Below, in pieces: positions 35,630-44,642 of a stretch of DNA of 64,000 nucleotides (its first letter is position 1; each line of letters opens with the position of its first letter). The stretch lies in assembly GCF_027923225.1 (NCBI RefSeq), contig NZ_BSDI01000032.1, forward strand, positions 62,001 to 126,000. Direction: 5' to 3'. The DNA comes from Phytohabitans aurantiacus. GTDB taxonomy: Bacteria; Actinomycetota; Actinomycetes; Mycobacteriales; Micromonosporaceae. A program made the translations under genes and the position numbers. The notes under the pieces are model-generated. The model made no database searches. It had not been told where the DNA came from and saw only the letters and a list, made by a program, of their open reading frames with translations.

Positions 35630-36046
35630 TCAGGGGCGGCCCGGGTAGGGGACGGTGGCGGGGGTCAGGGCCGCGGCGCGGCGCCAGCGAGTCGCGCGGA
35701 CCGCCGCGTCGGTCAGGCCCGCCAGCGCCGTCGCCCGGTCGGTGCCGGTCGTGGTCGGCAGGCAGCCCCGCCAGACCGCCGCCGTCCGATCCTCGATCTC
35801 CACGGCGAGGCGGAGGGCGCTCGCCTGGTCGGTGACCGGAAAGGGCAGCGTGTACGCGGGCGCGGCCGGTGCCGGCGTCGCACCCTCGCCCGTCAGCTTG
35901 AGGATCAGCGCGTCCCGCCGGGACCGGTGCGCCGCCTCGGCCGAGCGGGCGGCGGTGACGGCGGCGGCCGTGAGGCGCGCCCCGATCGGCCCGTACGCGT
36001 AGATCGCGGCGTGCTCGGCGGCCAGCGCGTCAGCCAAGGTGGTCAT
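35630..36046 (-). CDS. DUF4439 (ferritin-like) protein
   Basis: This 138-residue protein matches the DUF4439 ferritin-like fold: helix DALAAEHAAIYAYGPIGARL, and later helices with SAEAAHRSRRDAL and RATRWRRAA. Glu/His patterns EHAAIYAYG and EAAHRSRRD are the family hallmarks. It lies next to a lipoprotein with the same kind of helices and upstream of rimP, an arrangement seen in many actinobacteria. Metal binding is plausible but unproven. Confidence 0.85.
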   Translation of the reverse strand: MTTLADALAAEHAAIYAYGPIGARLTAAAVTAARSAEAAHRSRRDALILKLTGEGATPAPAAPAYTLPFPVTDQASALRLAVEIEDRTAAVWRGCLPTTTGTDRATALAGLTDAAVRATRWRRAAALTPATVPYPGRP

Positions 36047-36073
36047 GCGTGCCCCCTGCGGAGGTGCGGTGCT

Positions 36074-36574
36074 TCATCGGACCACTTCCAGATGGGTGGC
36101 GCGGGCGGCGGAGATCGAGCCGAGCAGGGCGGCCCGTTCGGCGGGCGCGGCGAGGCAGGCGTCGGCGGCGCTCTTCTGGCCCTGCTGCTCGGCCGTGCGC
36201 AGGGCGGCGAGGGTGGCCTTGACGTCACCCGCGGGTGTCGCCGCTGGCGTGGTCGCTGCCGGAGACGGCGTCGCGGCTCCCGTCAGCTTGGCCAGATCGG
36301 CCGCGTGCTGGCGGTGCGCTTCCAGTACCGGGGTCAGGCGGCCGGCCAGTTCGGGGTACGCGGCGATGGCCGCCTCGTGCCGCGCGGCGAGGTCGAGCGT
36401 CCCGGCGAGCAGCGGGGCGAGCGGGTCCGGGCTGGCCACCGGCTCCGGCTCGGATTCGAAGAGGTCACAGCCCGCCAGCGGGGCCACGGCCACCGCCAGA
36501 AGGGTGGCGCGCAGCACGCCCCGGCGCTCCGGCCGGTAGGCGGCGCGCGGTCGATCATTCGGCCAGCTCTGCAC
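36074..36574 (-). CDS. Lipoprotein with ferritin-like helices
   Basis: This 166-residue protein has a twin-arginine-like basic start (PERRGVLRATLLAVAVAP) ending in a lipobox LAGC (Cys about 36), so it is probably a membrane-anchored lipoprotein. The mature part has helices HEAAIAAYPELAGRL and VLEAHRQHAADLA that resemble the neighbouring DUF4439 protein, and a Ala/Pro/Thr linker. The start is GTG at 36574. It sits 27 nt upstream of the DUF4439 gene on the same strand, so the two are probably cotranscribed. Confidence 0.75.
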   Translation of the reverse strand: MQSWPNDRPRAAYRPERRGVLRATLLAVAVAPLAGCDLFESEPEPVASPDPLAPLLAGTLDLAARHEAAIAAYPELAGRLTPVLEAHRQHAADLAKLTGAATPSPAATTPAATPAGDVKATLAALRTAEQQGQKSAADACLAAPAERAALLGSISAARATHLEVVR

Positions 36575-36728
36575 CGGCCAAGTCTGCCGTACCCGGACCA
36601 GTCGGTGCGCCGGCCGCTCCGAAGGTGCGCCGGCGCGTTACGCTCTGCGCAGCCACCGGGCGCGTGGGTCCGGTGGCACGAAGCCGTGGCTGCTGACAGG
36701 GGCTTCACCGAGGTTAAGGGGTGCGGAG

Positions 36729-37283
36729 ATGACGGAGCGTGGCCGCACCACCCGCGTACCGCCACGAGTCTCGGCCGACCGCGTGCGCGCCGTCGTCGAG
36801 CCCGTGGTCGCCGCGGCCGGGTACGACCTGGAGGAGTTCGCCGTCTCCCGAGTGGGCCGGCGCCACGTCGTACGGGTTGCCATCGACGGCGACGGCGGGG
36901 TGAGCCTCGACGCGATCGCTGACGTGTCCCGGGCGATGTCCGCCGCCCTCGACGCGGCCGAGGAGGCCGAGGGCGACCTGCTGCCGGGCGAGTACGAGTT
37001 GGAGGTCGGCTCCCGTGGGGTCAGCCGGCCGCTGAGCCTTCCCCGGCACTGGCGCCGGAACACGGGCCGGCTGGTCAAGGTGACCGCCGCCGGCCGCTCG
37101 CTGACCGGCCGGATCGTCGCGGCCGACGACGCCGGTGTAGTCCTGGACGTAGACGGCGTCCATCACGAGACGGCGTACGCCGACCTCGGTCCGGGACGGA
37201 TCGAGGTCGAGTTCAGCCGTGGCGGCGATGAAGACGACGAGATCGATGATGACGACGAGATCGAGGAGGACGACGAGAGGTGA
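36729..37283 (+). CDS. rimP: Ribosome maturation factor RimP
   Basis: RimP assists 30S subunit assembly. This 184-residue protein has the N-terminal alpha/beta domain (VVEPVVAAAGYDLEEFAVSRV), the C-terminal SH3-like domain (HWRRNTGRLVKVT) and the family signature SRGVSRPLSLPRHW. A run of Asp/Glu residues forms the last 18 residues. It overlaps nusA by 4 nt and starts the rimP-nusA-ylxR-infB operon. Confidence 0.95.
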   Translation: MTERGRTTRVPPRVSADRVRAVVEPVVAAAGYDLEEFAVSRVGRRHVVRVAIDGDGGVSLDAIADVSRAMSAALDAAEEAEGDLLPGEYELEVGSRGVSRPLSLPRHWRRNTGRLVKVTAAGRSLTGRIVAADDAGVVLDVDGVHHETAYADLGPGRIEVEFSRGGDEDDEIDDDDEIEEDDER

Positions 37284-38332
37284 ACATCGACCTCGCGGCC
37301 CTGCGCGCCTTGGAGCGCGAGCGGGAGATCCCGTTCGACACGATCCTCGCGGCCATCGAGACAGCGCTGCTGACCGCATACCGCCACACCGAGGGCGCCC
37401 AGCCGCACGCCCGGGTGGAGATCGACCGCAAGACCGGCGCGGCCCTGGTGTACGCGCAGGAGTTCGACGCTGACGGCGATGTCGTCCGGGAGTGGGACGA
37501 CACCCCGCACGACTTCGGCCGCATCGCCGCGATGACCGCCAAGCAGGTGATCCTCCAGCGACTGCGGGAGGCCACCGACGAGGTGCACTTCGGGGAGTAC
37601 GTCGGGCGCGACGGCGACCTGGTGACCGGTGTCGTGCAGGCGCACGAGGCACGCGCCGAGAAGGGCATCGTCACCGTCGACCTGGGCAAGCTGGAGGCGG
37701 TACTGCCGCACTCCGAGCAGGTGCCCGGCGAGATCTACGCGCACGGCCAGCGCATCCGGTGCGTCGTGGTACACGTCGCGAAGGGATTCCGCGGGCCGCA
37801 GATCACCCTCTCGCGGTCGCATCCGAACCTCGTCAAGAAGCTCTTCGCGCTGGAGGTACCGGAGATCGCCGACGGCACGGTCGAGATCGCCGCGATCGCC
37901 CGTGAGGCGGGCCACCGTACCAAGATCGCTGTCCGGTCGACGGCGCCCGGCGTCAACGCGAAGGGCGCGTGCATCGGGCCGATGGGCCAGCGGGTGCGCG
38001 CCGTCATGAGCGAGCTGCACGGCGAGAAGATCGACATCATCGACTGGTCGGACGATCCCGCCGCGTTCGTCGGCAACGCGCTCTCGCCGGCCAAGGCGCT
38101 GCGCGTCGAGGTCGTCGACGCGGCGTCCCGCACGGCCCGGGTGACGGTCCCGGACTTCCAGCTCTCCCTGGCGATCGGCAGGGAGGGGCAGAACGCCCGC
38201 CTCGCCGCCCGCCTCACCGGTTGGCGGATCGACATCCGGCCCGATACCGACCAGGCGCCGGCGGCCGGTGCGCCGCGGCACGGCGGTAATGATCACGCGA
38301 CCGAACCAGGCGGAGCGGTCGCCGAGGCTTAG
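37280..38332 (+). CDS. nusA: Transcription termination/antitermination protein NusA
   Basis: NusA modulates RNA polymerase pausing, termination and antitermination. The 350-residue actinobacterial form has an N-terminal polymerase-binding domain (residues 1-125), an S1 domain (VVQAHEARAEKGIVTVDLG region), and two KH domains with GPMGQRVRAVMSEL and IGREGQNARLAARLTGWRIDI. No C-terminal acidic repeats are present, as expected for this phylum. It starts at GTG 37280, overlapping rimP. Confidence 0.95.
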   Translation: MNIDLAALRALEREREIPFDTILAAIETALLTAYRHTEGAQPHARVEIDRKTGAALVYAQEFDADGDVVREWDDTPHDFGRIAAMTAKQVILQRLREATDEVHFGEYVGRDGDLVTGVVQAHEARAEKGIVTVDLGKLEAVLPHSEQVPGEIYAHGQRIRCVVVHVAKGFRGPQITLSRSHPNLVKKLFALEVPEIADGTVEIAAIAREAGHRTKIAVRSTAPGVNAKGACIGPMGQRVRAVMSELHGEKIDIIDWSDDPAAFVGNALSPAKALRVEVVDAASRTARVTVPDFQLSLAIGREGQNARLAARLTGWRIDIRPDTDQAPAAGAPRHGGNDHATEPGGAVAEA

Positions 38333-38346
38333 GGGTAGACTTTCCT

Positions 38347-38694
38347 TTGGTACGACGTGCGCGGCCGGTACGTACTTGTGTGGGTTGCCGGCAGCGTGCG
38401 CCGGCCGCTGAGTTGCTGCGGGTTGTCGCGGTCGCCAGTGAGGCTGGCCACAGCCTCATGCCCGATTCGACCCGTAGACTGCCGGGTCGGGGAGCACATG
38501 TGCATCCTGATCCGGCTTGCTTCGCGCTGGCGGAGCGGCGTCGTGCCTTTGGCAGGGCGCTTCGCGTCACCGGGGTCCTTGACACCGGTGCGTTGGCCGA
38601 GCACCTCCGTGCGGTAACCACTACGACCGGCCACCAGGTCGGGCGAGGGTCGCAGACAGAGCAAGGTAGGACGACCGACATGAGCACACGATGA
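38347..38694 (+). CDS. YlxR (DUF448) RNA-binding protein
   Basis: This 115-residue protein is YlxR-like, a small nucleic-acid-binding factor encoded between nusA and infB in many bacteria. The hallmark is RTCVGCRQRAPAAELLRVV followed by GRGAHVHPDPACFALAERRRAFGRALR. The start is TTG at 38347, 14 nt after nusA. Its C-terminal 25 residues are polar and may be disordered. It is thought to bind RNA or RNase P; its exact role is still unclear. Confidence 0.9.
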   Translation: MVRRARPVRTCVGCRQRAPAAELLRVVAVASEAGHSLMPDSTRRLPGRGAHVHPDPACFALAERRRAFGRALRVTGVLDTGALAEHLRAVTTTTGHQVGRGSQTEQGRTTDMSTR

Positions 38695-38776
38695 AGTCGC
38701 TGAAATGACCAGGCTTCAAGTGCAGGAGTGAGGTCGCTGCGGGTGCCGCCCGCACGACCTCGGAGTGAGGAGTGCA

Positions 38777-41700
38777 GTGGCAGGCAAGGCCCGCGTACAC
38801 GAGCTTGCGAAAGAGCTCGGGGTCGAAAGTAAGACCGTTCTCGCCAAGTTGAAAGAGATGGGCGAGTTCGTCAAGTCCGCATCCAGCACGGTCGAGGCAC
38901 CCGTCGCACGCCGCCTGCGTGGCGCGTTCGCGGCGGGCGGCAGCGCGCCCGCGGCACCGAGGGAGGCGGCCTCTCCGGCAGCCCCACCGGCAGCCCCGGC
39001 GCCGGCCGCGGCCCGCGTTTCGGCCCGACCGGCACCGCCGAGGCGGGTGACGCCATCGGCGCCACCAGCACCGTCGTCGCCGGCAGCACCCGCGGTTCCC
39101 GCGGGCGGCGGCCGTCCGCGTGGCCCGGTGCCCGCGCCGCCACCACCGGCCCCGGTGGCGAAACCGGCCAGTGCCCACGACATCGAGGTCGCCGCGGCTG
39201 AGGAGCGTGCGGCCCGACTGAAGAAGGAGCAGGAGGCCGCGGTCAAGGCCGCGCAGCAGGCTGCTCAGCAGCGCGACACCGCCCGGCGCGAGCCGCCGGC
39301 CGACGGCGCCACCCGGCCGAGGCCCGGCCCGGGTGCGATCCCGCCGCGGCCCGGTTCGCCGGCGGCCCGTCCGTCCGGTCCCGGTGGTCCTGGTGGGCCC
39401 GGCGCCGGCCAGGGTCGGCCCGGCCCTCGTCCGGGTGGTCGCAGCGGTGGCAACAACCCGTTCGGCATCACGCCCAGCGGCCAGCGTCCGGCAGCGTCCG
39501 GTGGGCCTCGGCCCAACCCGGCGTCGATGCCGCCGCGGCCGAGCCCGGCGTCGATGCCGCCGCGGCCCAGCCCGGCGTCCATGCCGAGCCAGCGTCCGGG
39601 ACGTCCCGGTGGCGGTGGCCCCGGCCGGCCCGGTGGCGGTCCCGGTGGCGGCGGTGGCGGCGGCGGTCGCACCGGCGGTGGCGGTGGCTTCCGTCCCGGT
39701 GGCGGCGGCGGTGGCGGTGGCTTCCGCGGCGGTGCCGGCGGTGGCGGCGGCGGTGGCGGTGGCTTCCGTCCCGGTGGCGGCGGCGGTCCCGGTGGTGGCG
39801 GCGGCGGTGGTTACCGCGGCGGTCCCGGCGGTGGTCCGGGCGCGCCGGCCGGCGGCGGTGGCCGTCCCGGTGGCGGCGGGCGCGGGCGTGGCGGCGGTGC
39901 CGCGGGCGCCTTCGGCCGTCCGGGTGGCAAGCCGACCCGTGGTCGCAAGTCGAAGAAGCAGCGCAGACAAGAGTTCGACAATCTGTCCGCGCCGACCATG
40001 AGCTCTGGCGCTCCGCGCGGCAGTGGTCAGGCGATTCGCCTGTCGCGGGGTGCCTCGCTCTCGGACTTCGCAGACAAGATCAACGCGAACCCGGGCGCGC
40101 TCGTCCAGGAGATGTTCAACCTGGGCGAGATGGTCACGGCCACCCAGTCGTGCTCCGACCAGACCCTGCTGCTGCTCGGTGAGCACCTCGGGTTCGACGT
40201 GCAGATCGTCAGCCCCGAAGACGAGGATCGCGAGCTGCTCGCGCAGTTCAACATCGACCTCGACGCGGCGGTCGACGAAGACCGGCTGGTCAGCCGGCCA
40301 CCGGTCGTGACCGTCATGGGCCACGTCGACCACGGTAAGACGAAGCTGCTCGACGCGATCCGCAAGACCAACATGGTCGCGGGTGAGGCCGGCGGCATCA
40401 CCCAGCACATCGGTGCGTACCAGGTCATGGTGGAGCACGACGGCAACGAGCGGGCGATCACCTTCATCGACACCCCGGGTCACGAGGCGTTCACCGCCAT
40501 GCGTGCCCGTGGTGCCCAGGTGACCGACATCGTCATCCTGGTCGTGGCGGCCGACGACGGCGTCATGCCTCAGACGATCGAGGCGTTGAACCACGCCAAG
40601 GCGGCCGAGGTGCCGATCGTGGTCGCGGTCAACAAGGTCGACAAGCCGGAGGCCAACCCCGACAAGGTGCGCCAGCAGCTCACCGAGTACGGGCTGGTGG
40701 CTGAGGAGTACGGCGGCGACACGATGTTCGTCAACGTGGCCGCCAAGCCGGGCATCGGCATCGACGAGCTCCTCGAGGCCGTCCTGCTGACCGCCGACGC
40801 GTCGCTCGAACTGACCGCCCCGATCGACGGCCCCGCCCAGGGTGTCGCGATCGAGGCGCACCTCGACAAGGGTCGGGGCGCGGTGGCTACGGTGCTGGTC
40901 CAGAAGGGCACCCTGCGTGCCGGCGACTCGATCGTCGCCGGTGGGGCGCACGGCCGCGTCCGGGCCATGCTGGACGAGAATTTCCAGCCGGTCTCCGAGG
41001 CCGGTCCGGCTCGTCCGGTGCAGGTGCTTGGCCTGACGGCTGTCCCGGGGGCGGGCGACACGTTCCTCGCCGCCGCGGACGACCGCACGGTCCGGCAGAT
41101 CGCCGAGCAGCGGCAGGCACGGCGGCGCGCGGCCAGCTTCGCCAACCGTGGTTCCCGGGTCACGCTCGAGAACCTCCTTGAGCAGATCAAGGAAGGCGAG
41201 AAGACCACGCTCAACCTCATCCTCAAGGGTGACGTCTCCGGTTCGGTGGAGGCCCTGGAGGATGCGCTGTTCAAGATCGAGATTCCGGACGAGGTACAGC
41301 TCAAGATCCTCGACCGGGGTGTCGGTGCGATCACCGAGAGCAACGTCATGCTCGCCAGTGCCTCGTCCGAGGCCGCGACGATCATCGGCTTCAACGTGCG
41401 GGCCTCCAACAAGGTCCGCGAGATAGCCGACCGCGAAGGCGTGGAGATCCGGTACTACACGGTCATCTACCAGGCCATCGAGGAGATCGACGCGGCGCTC
41501 AAGGGCCTGCTCAAGCCGGAGTACGAAGAGGTCGACCTCGGGTCGGCGGAGATCCGCGATGTCTTCCGCTCGTCCAAGGTCGGCAACATCGCCGGCTGTC
41601 TGGTCCGGTCGGGGCTCATGCGCCGCAACGCCAAGGCGCGCCTCCTGCGCGATGGCGCCGTGGTCGCCGACAACCTCACCATCAGCTCGCTGAAGAGGTT

Positions 41701-41824
41701 CAAGGACGACGCGACCGAGGTCCGCGAGGGCTTCGAGTGCGGTCTGACCCTGCAGGGTTACAACAACCTTCAGGTTGGTGACGTCATCGAGACGTTCGAG
41801 ATGCGCGAGAAGAAGCGCGCCTGA
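38777..41824 (+). CDS. infB: Translation initiation factor IF-2
   Basis: IF-2 delivers fMet-tRNA to the ribosome. This 1015-residue protein opens VAGKARVHELAKELGV (GTG 38777, preceded by GAGGAG). An N-terminal region rich in Pro, Ala and Gly includes a Gly-rich stretch at about residues 275-375. The G domain begins at G1 GHVDHGKT (about 515) with G3 DTPGH and G4 NKVD. Domains II-IV follow and end in the C-terminal fMet-tRNA-binding module. The Gly-rich linker is unusually long and simple and may be variable between strains. Confidence 0.96.
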   Translation: MAGKARVHELAKELGVESKTVLAKLKEMGEFVKSASSTVEAPVARRLRGAFAAGGSAPAAPREAASPAAPPAAPAPAAARVSARPAPPRRVTPSAPPAPSSPAAPAVPAGGGRPRGPVPAPPPPAPVAKPASAHDIEVAAAEERAARLKKEQEAAVKAAQQAAQQRDTARREPPADGATRPRPGPGAIPPRPGSPAARPSGPGGPGGPGAGQGRPGPRPGGRSGGNNPFGITPSGQRPAASGGPRPNPASMPPRPSPASMPPRPSPASMPSQRPGRPGGGGPGRPGGGPGGGGGGGGRTGGGGGFRPGGGGGGGGFRGGAGGGGGGGGGFRPGGGGGPGGGGGGGYRGGPGGGPGAPAGGGGRPGGGGRGRGGGAAGAFGRPGGKPTRGRKSKKQRRQEFDNLSAPTMSSGAPRGSGQAIRLSRGASLSDFADKINANPGALVQEMFNLGEMVTATQSCSDQTLLLLGEHLGFDVQIVSPEDEDRELLAQFNIDLDAAVDEDRLVSRPPVVTVMGHVDHGKTKLLDAIRKTNMVAGEAGGITQHIGAYQVMVEHDGNERAITFIDTPGHEAFTAMRARGAQVTDIVILVVAADDGVMPQTIEALNHAKAAEVPIVVAVNKVDKPEANPDKVRQQLTEYGLVAEEYGGDTMFVNVAAKPGIGIDELLEAVLLTADASLELTAPIDGPAQGVAIEAHLDKGRGAVATVLVQKGTLRAGDSIVAGGAHGRVRAMLDENFQPVSEAGPARPVQVLGLTAVPGAGDTFLAAADDRTVRQIAEQRQARRRAASFANRGSRVTLENLLEQIKEGEKTTLNLILKGDVSGSVEALEDALFKIEIPDEVQLKILDRGVGAITESNVMLASASSEAATIIGFNVRASNKVREIADREGVEIRYYTVIYQAIEEIDAALKGLLKPEYEEVDLGSAEIRDVFRSSKVGNIAGCLVRSGLMRRNAKARLLRDGAVVADNLTISSLKRFKDDATEVREGFECGLTLQGYNNLQVGDVIETFEMREKKRA

Positions 41825-41832
41825 CGGATCGA

Positions 41833-41882
41833 CGCGAACGCGGCCACCCCGCCCCTCCAGGCGGGAGCTGGCCGCGTTCGCG
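41833..41882 (+). terminator. Strong hairpin terminator after infB
   Basis: Fourteen-bp perfect arms CGCGAACGCGGCCA (41833-41846) and its complement TGGCCGCGTTCGCG (41869-41882) flank a GC-rich inner stem. It starts 8 nt after the infB stop. It probably ends or attenuates transcription before the DUF503 gene. Confidence 0.7.
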
Positions 41883-41896
41883 TAGATTTCCTCGCC

Positions 41897-42190
41897 GTGT
41901 ATACCGGTACGGCAGTCTTCGACGTCCTGCTTCCTGGCGACTCGCGGTCGCTGAAGGAGAAGCGTTCCTACGTGCGACCGATCATTGCGGCGCTGCGCCG
42001 TTTCGAGGTGTCGGTGGCTGAGGTGGGTGCGCTCGACCTCCACGCCCGCGCCGAGATCGGCGTCGCGGTGGTGGCCGCCGAGCCGCGCCACGTGGGCGAG
42101 GTGCTCGACTCGTGCGAGCGGGCGGTGGCCGGGCGGCCGGAGCTCGAATTGCTCTCCGTCAGGCGCCGGCTACACGGTGACGATGAGTAG
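41897..42190 (+). CDS. DUF503 (YlxP-like) protein
   Basis: This 97-residue protein is the YlxP/DUF503 family usually found between infB and rbfA. Features are VFDVLLPGDSRSLKEKRSYVRPIIAALRRFEVSVAEVGALD and a compact alpha/beta ferredoxin-like fold. The start is GTG at 41897. Its function is not established; by genome context it may act in ribosome assembly alongside RbfA. Confidence 0.9.
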   Translation: MYTGTAVFDVLLPGDSRSLKEKRSYVRPIIAALRRFEVSVAEVGALDLHARAEIGVAVVAAEPRHVGEVLDSCERAVAGRPELELLSVRRRLHGDDE

Positions 42191-42261
42191 GCAGGGCCCT
42201 GGACCTGGGTACTCACACAGGTAGTGTTCAGGGTTGTTAACCGTGCTGCGGAGGTGACGAG

Positions 42262-42720
42262 ATGACGGACCCAGCCAAGGTGCGCCGGCACGCGGAGCGT
42301 GTGCGGGAGCTGGTGGCGTCGGTGGTGCGTACCCAGATCAAGGATCCGCGGCTTGGCATGATCACGATCACCGACGCGCGGATCACGGCCGACCTGCGCG
42401 ACGCCACGGTGTTCTACACGGTCCTCGGTGACGCCGCCGCCCAAGCGGGCACGGCCGCCGCGCTCGACAGCGCCAAGGGCATGGTGCGCAGCACCGTGGG
42501 CAAGGCGCTCGGGCTGCGGCACTCGCCGACGCTGACGTTCGTCCACGACGACGTGCAGGAGCACGCCAAGCACATGGACGACCTGCTGGCCCAGGCCCGC
42601 ATGGCCGACGCCGAGGTGCAGCGGATCGCGGCCGGCAAGACGTACGCCGGCGACGCCCACCCGTACCGCGAAGACGACGACGAGTCGGCCGACGAGTCGA
42701 CCGAAGAGGACGAACGGTGA
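42262..42720 (+). CDS. rbfA: 30S ribosome-binding factor RbfA
   Basis: RbfA is a cold-shock ribosome assembly factor that binds the 16S 5' helix region. The 152-residue protein has the KH-like fold, with VRELVASVVRTQIKDPRLGMITITDARI and LGLRHSPTLTFVHDD. The C-terminal tail is acidic and Ser/Glu-rich. A near-perfect ribosome site GGAGGTGA precedes the ATG. It overlaps nrnA by 4 nt. Confidence 0.95.
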   Translation: MTDPAKVRRHAERVRELVASVVRTQIKDPRLGMITITDARITADLRDATVFYTVLGDAAAQAGTAAALDSAKGMVRSTVGKALGLRHSPTLTFVHDDVQEHAKHMDDLLAQARMADAEVQRIAAGKTYAGDAHPYREDDDESADESTEEDER

Positions 42721-43760
42721 CAACGCTCGCCGAGCCGGCGGCCGACACGTCGGGGCCGTCCGCCGCTGAGTGGGCGGCGGCGGTCGCGGCGGTACGCGAC
42801 CTGCCGTCCGACGCCCGGGTCCTGCTGGTCTGCCACGTCAACCCCGACGGTGACGCGCTCGGCAGCATGCTGGGCTTCACGCTGGGCCTGCGCCGGCTGG
42901 GTCTGCTCCGGTCACAGGCCACGTTCCCGGGCCCGTTCGAGGTGCCGCCGCCGTTCCGGGGGCTGCCGGGGCTCGACCTGCTCGTGCCGGAGGCAGAGGC
43001 CGACCCCGACCCGGATCTGCTGGTCTGCTTCGACGCGGCGAGCGCCTCACGGCTCGGCGGGCTTGTCGACCGGCTCGACACGGCCGGCGCCTCGATCGTG
43101 CTCGACCACCACGCCTCCAACCCCGGCTTCGGCTATATCAACCTGATCGACCCCACGGCCGCCGCCACCTCGGTGGTGGCCGAGCAGCTGCTGGCGCGGC
43201 TGGGCGTGGCGCTCGACGCGGAGATCGCCGAGTGCCTGTACGTGGCGCTGGCCACCGACACCGGCTCGTTCCGCTTCGACATGACCACCCCCGCGGTGCA
43301 CGAGATGGCCGCCCGGCTGATCGCCACCGGCATCAGCCCCGGTGAGATATCCCGGCGGATCTTCGACACCCGGCCGTTCGGGGCGATCCGGCTGTACGGC
43401 GACGTGCTCCAGCGCGCCCAGCTCGAACCGGACGTGGCCGGCGGTCTCGGCTTGGCGTGGACGTACGCGACCCTCGACGACCTCGCCCGGTACGACCAGA
43501 AGCCCTACGTGCTGGAGGCGCTCATCGACTCGGTGCGCATCGCCGCCGAGGCCGACGTGAGCTGCCTGGTCAAGCAGGTTCGCCCGCACGAGTGGGCGGT
43601 GTCGATGCGCAGCAAGGGCGCGGTCGACGTGAGCCGCGTCGCCGTGGCGCTGGGCGGCGGCGGGCACCGGCTGGCGGCCGGGTTCACCGGGCGCGGCACG
43701 ATCGACGAGGTGATGGCCGCGATCCGGGCCGAGCTGGCGGGTATCGACTCCAGCGGATAG
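42717..43760 (+). CDS. nrnA: DHH/DHHA1 phosphoesterase, NrnA type (bifunctional oligoribonuclease/pAp phosphatase)
   Basis: This 347-residue enzyme degrades short oligoribonucleotides and may dephosphorylate 3'-phosphoadenosine-5'-phosphate. The DHH domain shows HVNPDGDALGS and DHHASN (metal ligands). The DHHA1 part has the substrate motif GGGGHRLAAGF near residue 310. GTG start at 42717 overlaps rbfA. Its position after rbfA matches the usual order. A role in c-di-AMP/pApA turnover is also possible from the family. Confidence 0.92.
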   Translation: MTTLAEPAADTSGPSAAEWAAAVAAVRDLPSDARVLLVCHVNPDGDALGSMLGFTLGLRRLGLLRSQATFPGPFEVPPPFRGLPGLDLLVPEAEADPDPDLLVCFDAASASRLGGLVDRLDTAGASIVLDHHASNPGFGYINLIDPTAAATSVVAEQLLARLGVALDAEIAECLYVALATDTGSFRFDMTTPAVHEMAARLIATGISPGEISRRIFDTRPFGAIRLYGDVLQRAQLEPDVAGGLGLAWTYATLDDLARYDQKPYVLEALIDSVRIAAEADVSCLVKQVRPHEWAVSMRSKGAVDVSRVAVALGGGGHRLAAGFTGRGTIDEVMAAIRAELAGIDSSG

Positions 43761-43778
43761 CCCGGCGACAATCGACCT

Positions 43779-44189
43779 ATGGTCGAGGAGGACGTCGCCG
43801 TCCCGGCACCACGTTCCTGGGACCGCCCGGCGGTCACCGTGCCGGTCTTCGCCGCGCTCGCCGCGGTCGGTGGTCAGTTTCCGGGCTTTACGCGCCAGGC
43901 CAATCTCTTCATCCTCGCCGTCGGCGGGGTCTTTGTCTGGGTGGGGTTGGCAGGCTGGGTACGCCAGCCGGCGCGGCCGCTGATCGGAAGGCGGGCCTCC
44001 GCGGCGTGGTGGTGGCTGCTGCCCGCCGCTGTCTTCGGTGTACTGGAGAGCGCCACGTTCCTGCTCGGCTCCAGCGACAGCTATCCGACGTTCTCCCGGC
44101 TCGCCGACCCGCTGCTGGAGCGCGAGGTGGTCCGCTCGGTGGGCTACTTCGGCTGGTTGGCCGCGTTCTGGGGGCTGGTGCGGCGGTGA
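43779..44189 (+). CDS. Hypothetical membrane protein
   Basis: This 136-residue protein has about four hydrophobic helices (AVTVPVFAALAAVGGQF, LFILAVGGVFVWVGL, WWLLPAAVFGVLESATFLL, SVGYFGWLAAFWGLV). I do not recognise a named family beyond actinobacterial conserved membrane proteins. It is followed with a 4-nt overlap by another small membrane protein, so the two are probably partners. They lie between nrnA and the truB region in the core cluster. Confidence 0.7.
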   Translation: MVEEDVAVPAPRSWDRPAVTVPVFAALAAVGGQFPGFTRQANLFILAVGGVFVWVGLAGWVRQPARPLIGRRASAAWWWLLPAAVFGVLESATFLLGSSDSYPTFSRLADPLLEREVVRSVGYFGWLAAFWGLVRR

Positions 44190-44404
44190 GTCTCACCAGG
44201 GCGGTCGCGATCGGTGGGTTCGTGCTTGCTATGGGGCTCTTCGTCGCGGTGGAGTGGGCGGCGCGGCGAGAGGGTTCGCGCATCCCGACGCTCGGCGACG
44301 TGTGTGGGGCCGTGATGCGCGCCGAGGTCGGGCGGGTGCCAGTGGGCCGGATCGTGCTGCTCGTCTTCTGGTGGTGGATCGGCTGGCACTTCCTTGCACG
44401 CTGA
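44186..44404 (+). CDS. Small membrane protein (DUF6186-like)
   Basis: This 72-residue protein has two hydrophobic helices (AVAIGGFVLAMGLFVAVEWAA and VGRIVLLVFWWWIGWHFLA). The middle segment ARREGSRIPTLGDVCGAVMR and the WWWIGWHF end match what I recall of DUF6186, an uncharacterised actinobacterial family, with moderate confidence. The start is GTG at 44186, overlapping the previous stop (GTGA), so translation is coupled to the preceding membrane protein. Confidence 0.75.
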   Translation: MSLTRAVAIGGFVLAMGLFVAVEWAARREGSRIPTLGDVCGAVMRAEVGRVPVGRIVLLVFWWWIGWHFLAR

Positions 44405-44642
44405 TGAACCTGAGACTACCGGTCCGTATCGCGGGAACCACGCGCGGTGGCTCCTGACTGAACGCTAACTTGGTTTCCTGAACGACCGTTGCTGTGCCCT
44501 CCAGGGTCCTACCCGACCCGGGCCGGCGCCCCGGCCACCTCTCCGGCGATCCCGGAGTGCTGTCCGTCGGTGTCACGCTCAATCGCCCGCAGTGCGGGTG
44601 CGCCGCCGGCGCGCCGCACGCACCCTGGAAGGACCCGGTCTC

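Noticed and set aside
38621..42091. 1156-codon minus-strand frame across infB
   Set aside because: It is a shadow of infB. Its composition (Ala, Gly, Thr, Arg-rich repeats) mirrors the Gly-rich DNA on the opposite strand and no domain is recognisable.
44405..44642. Search for a tRNA or structured RNA in the gap before the 29-residue frame
   Set aside because: No T-arm GTTCRA signature or cloverleaf pairing was visible. Only a GC-rich inverted repeat is present, which is not enough to call an RNA gene.
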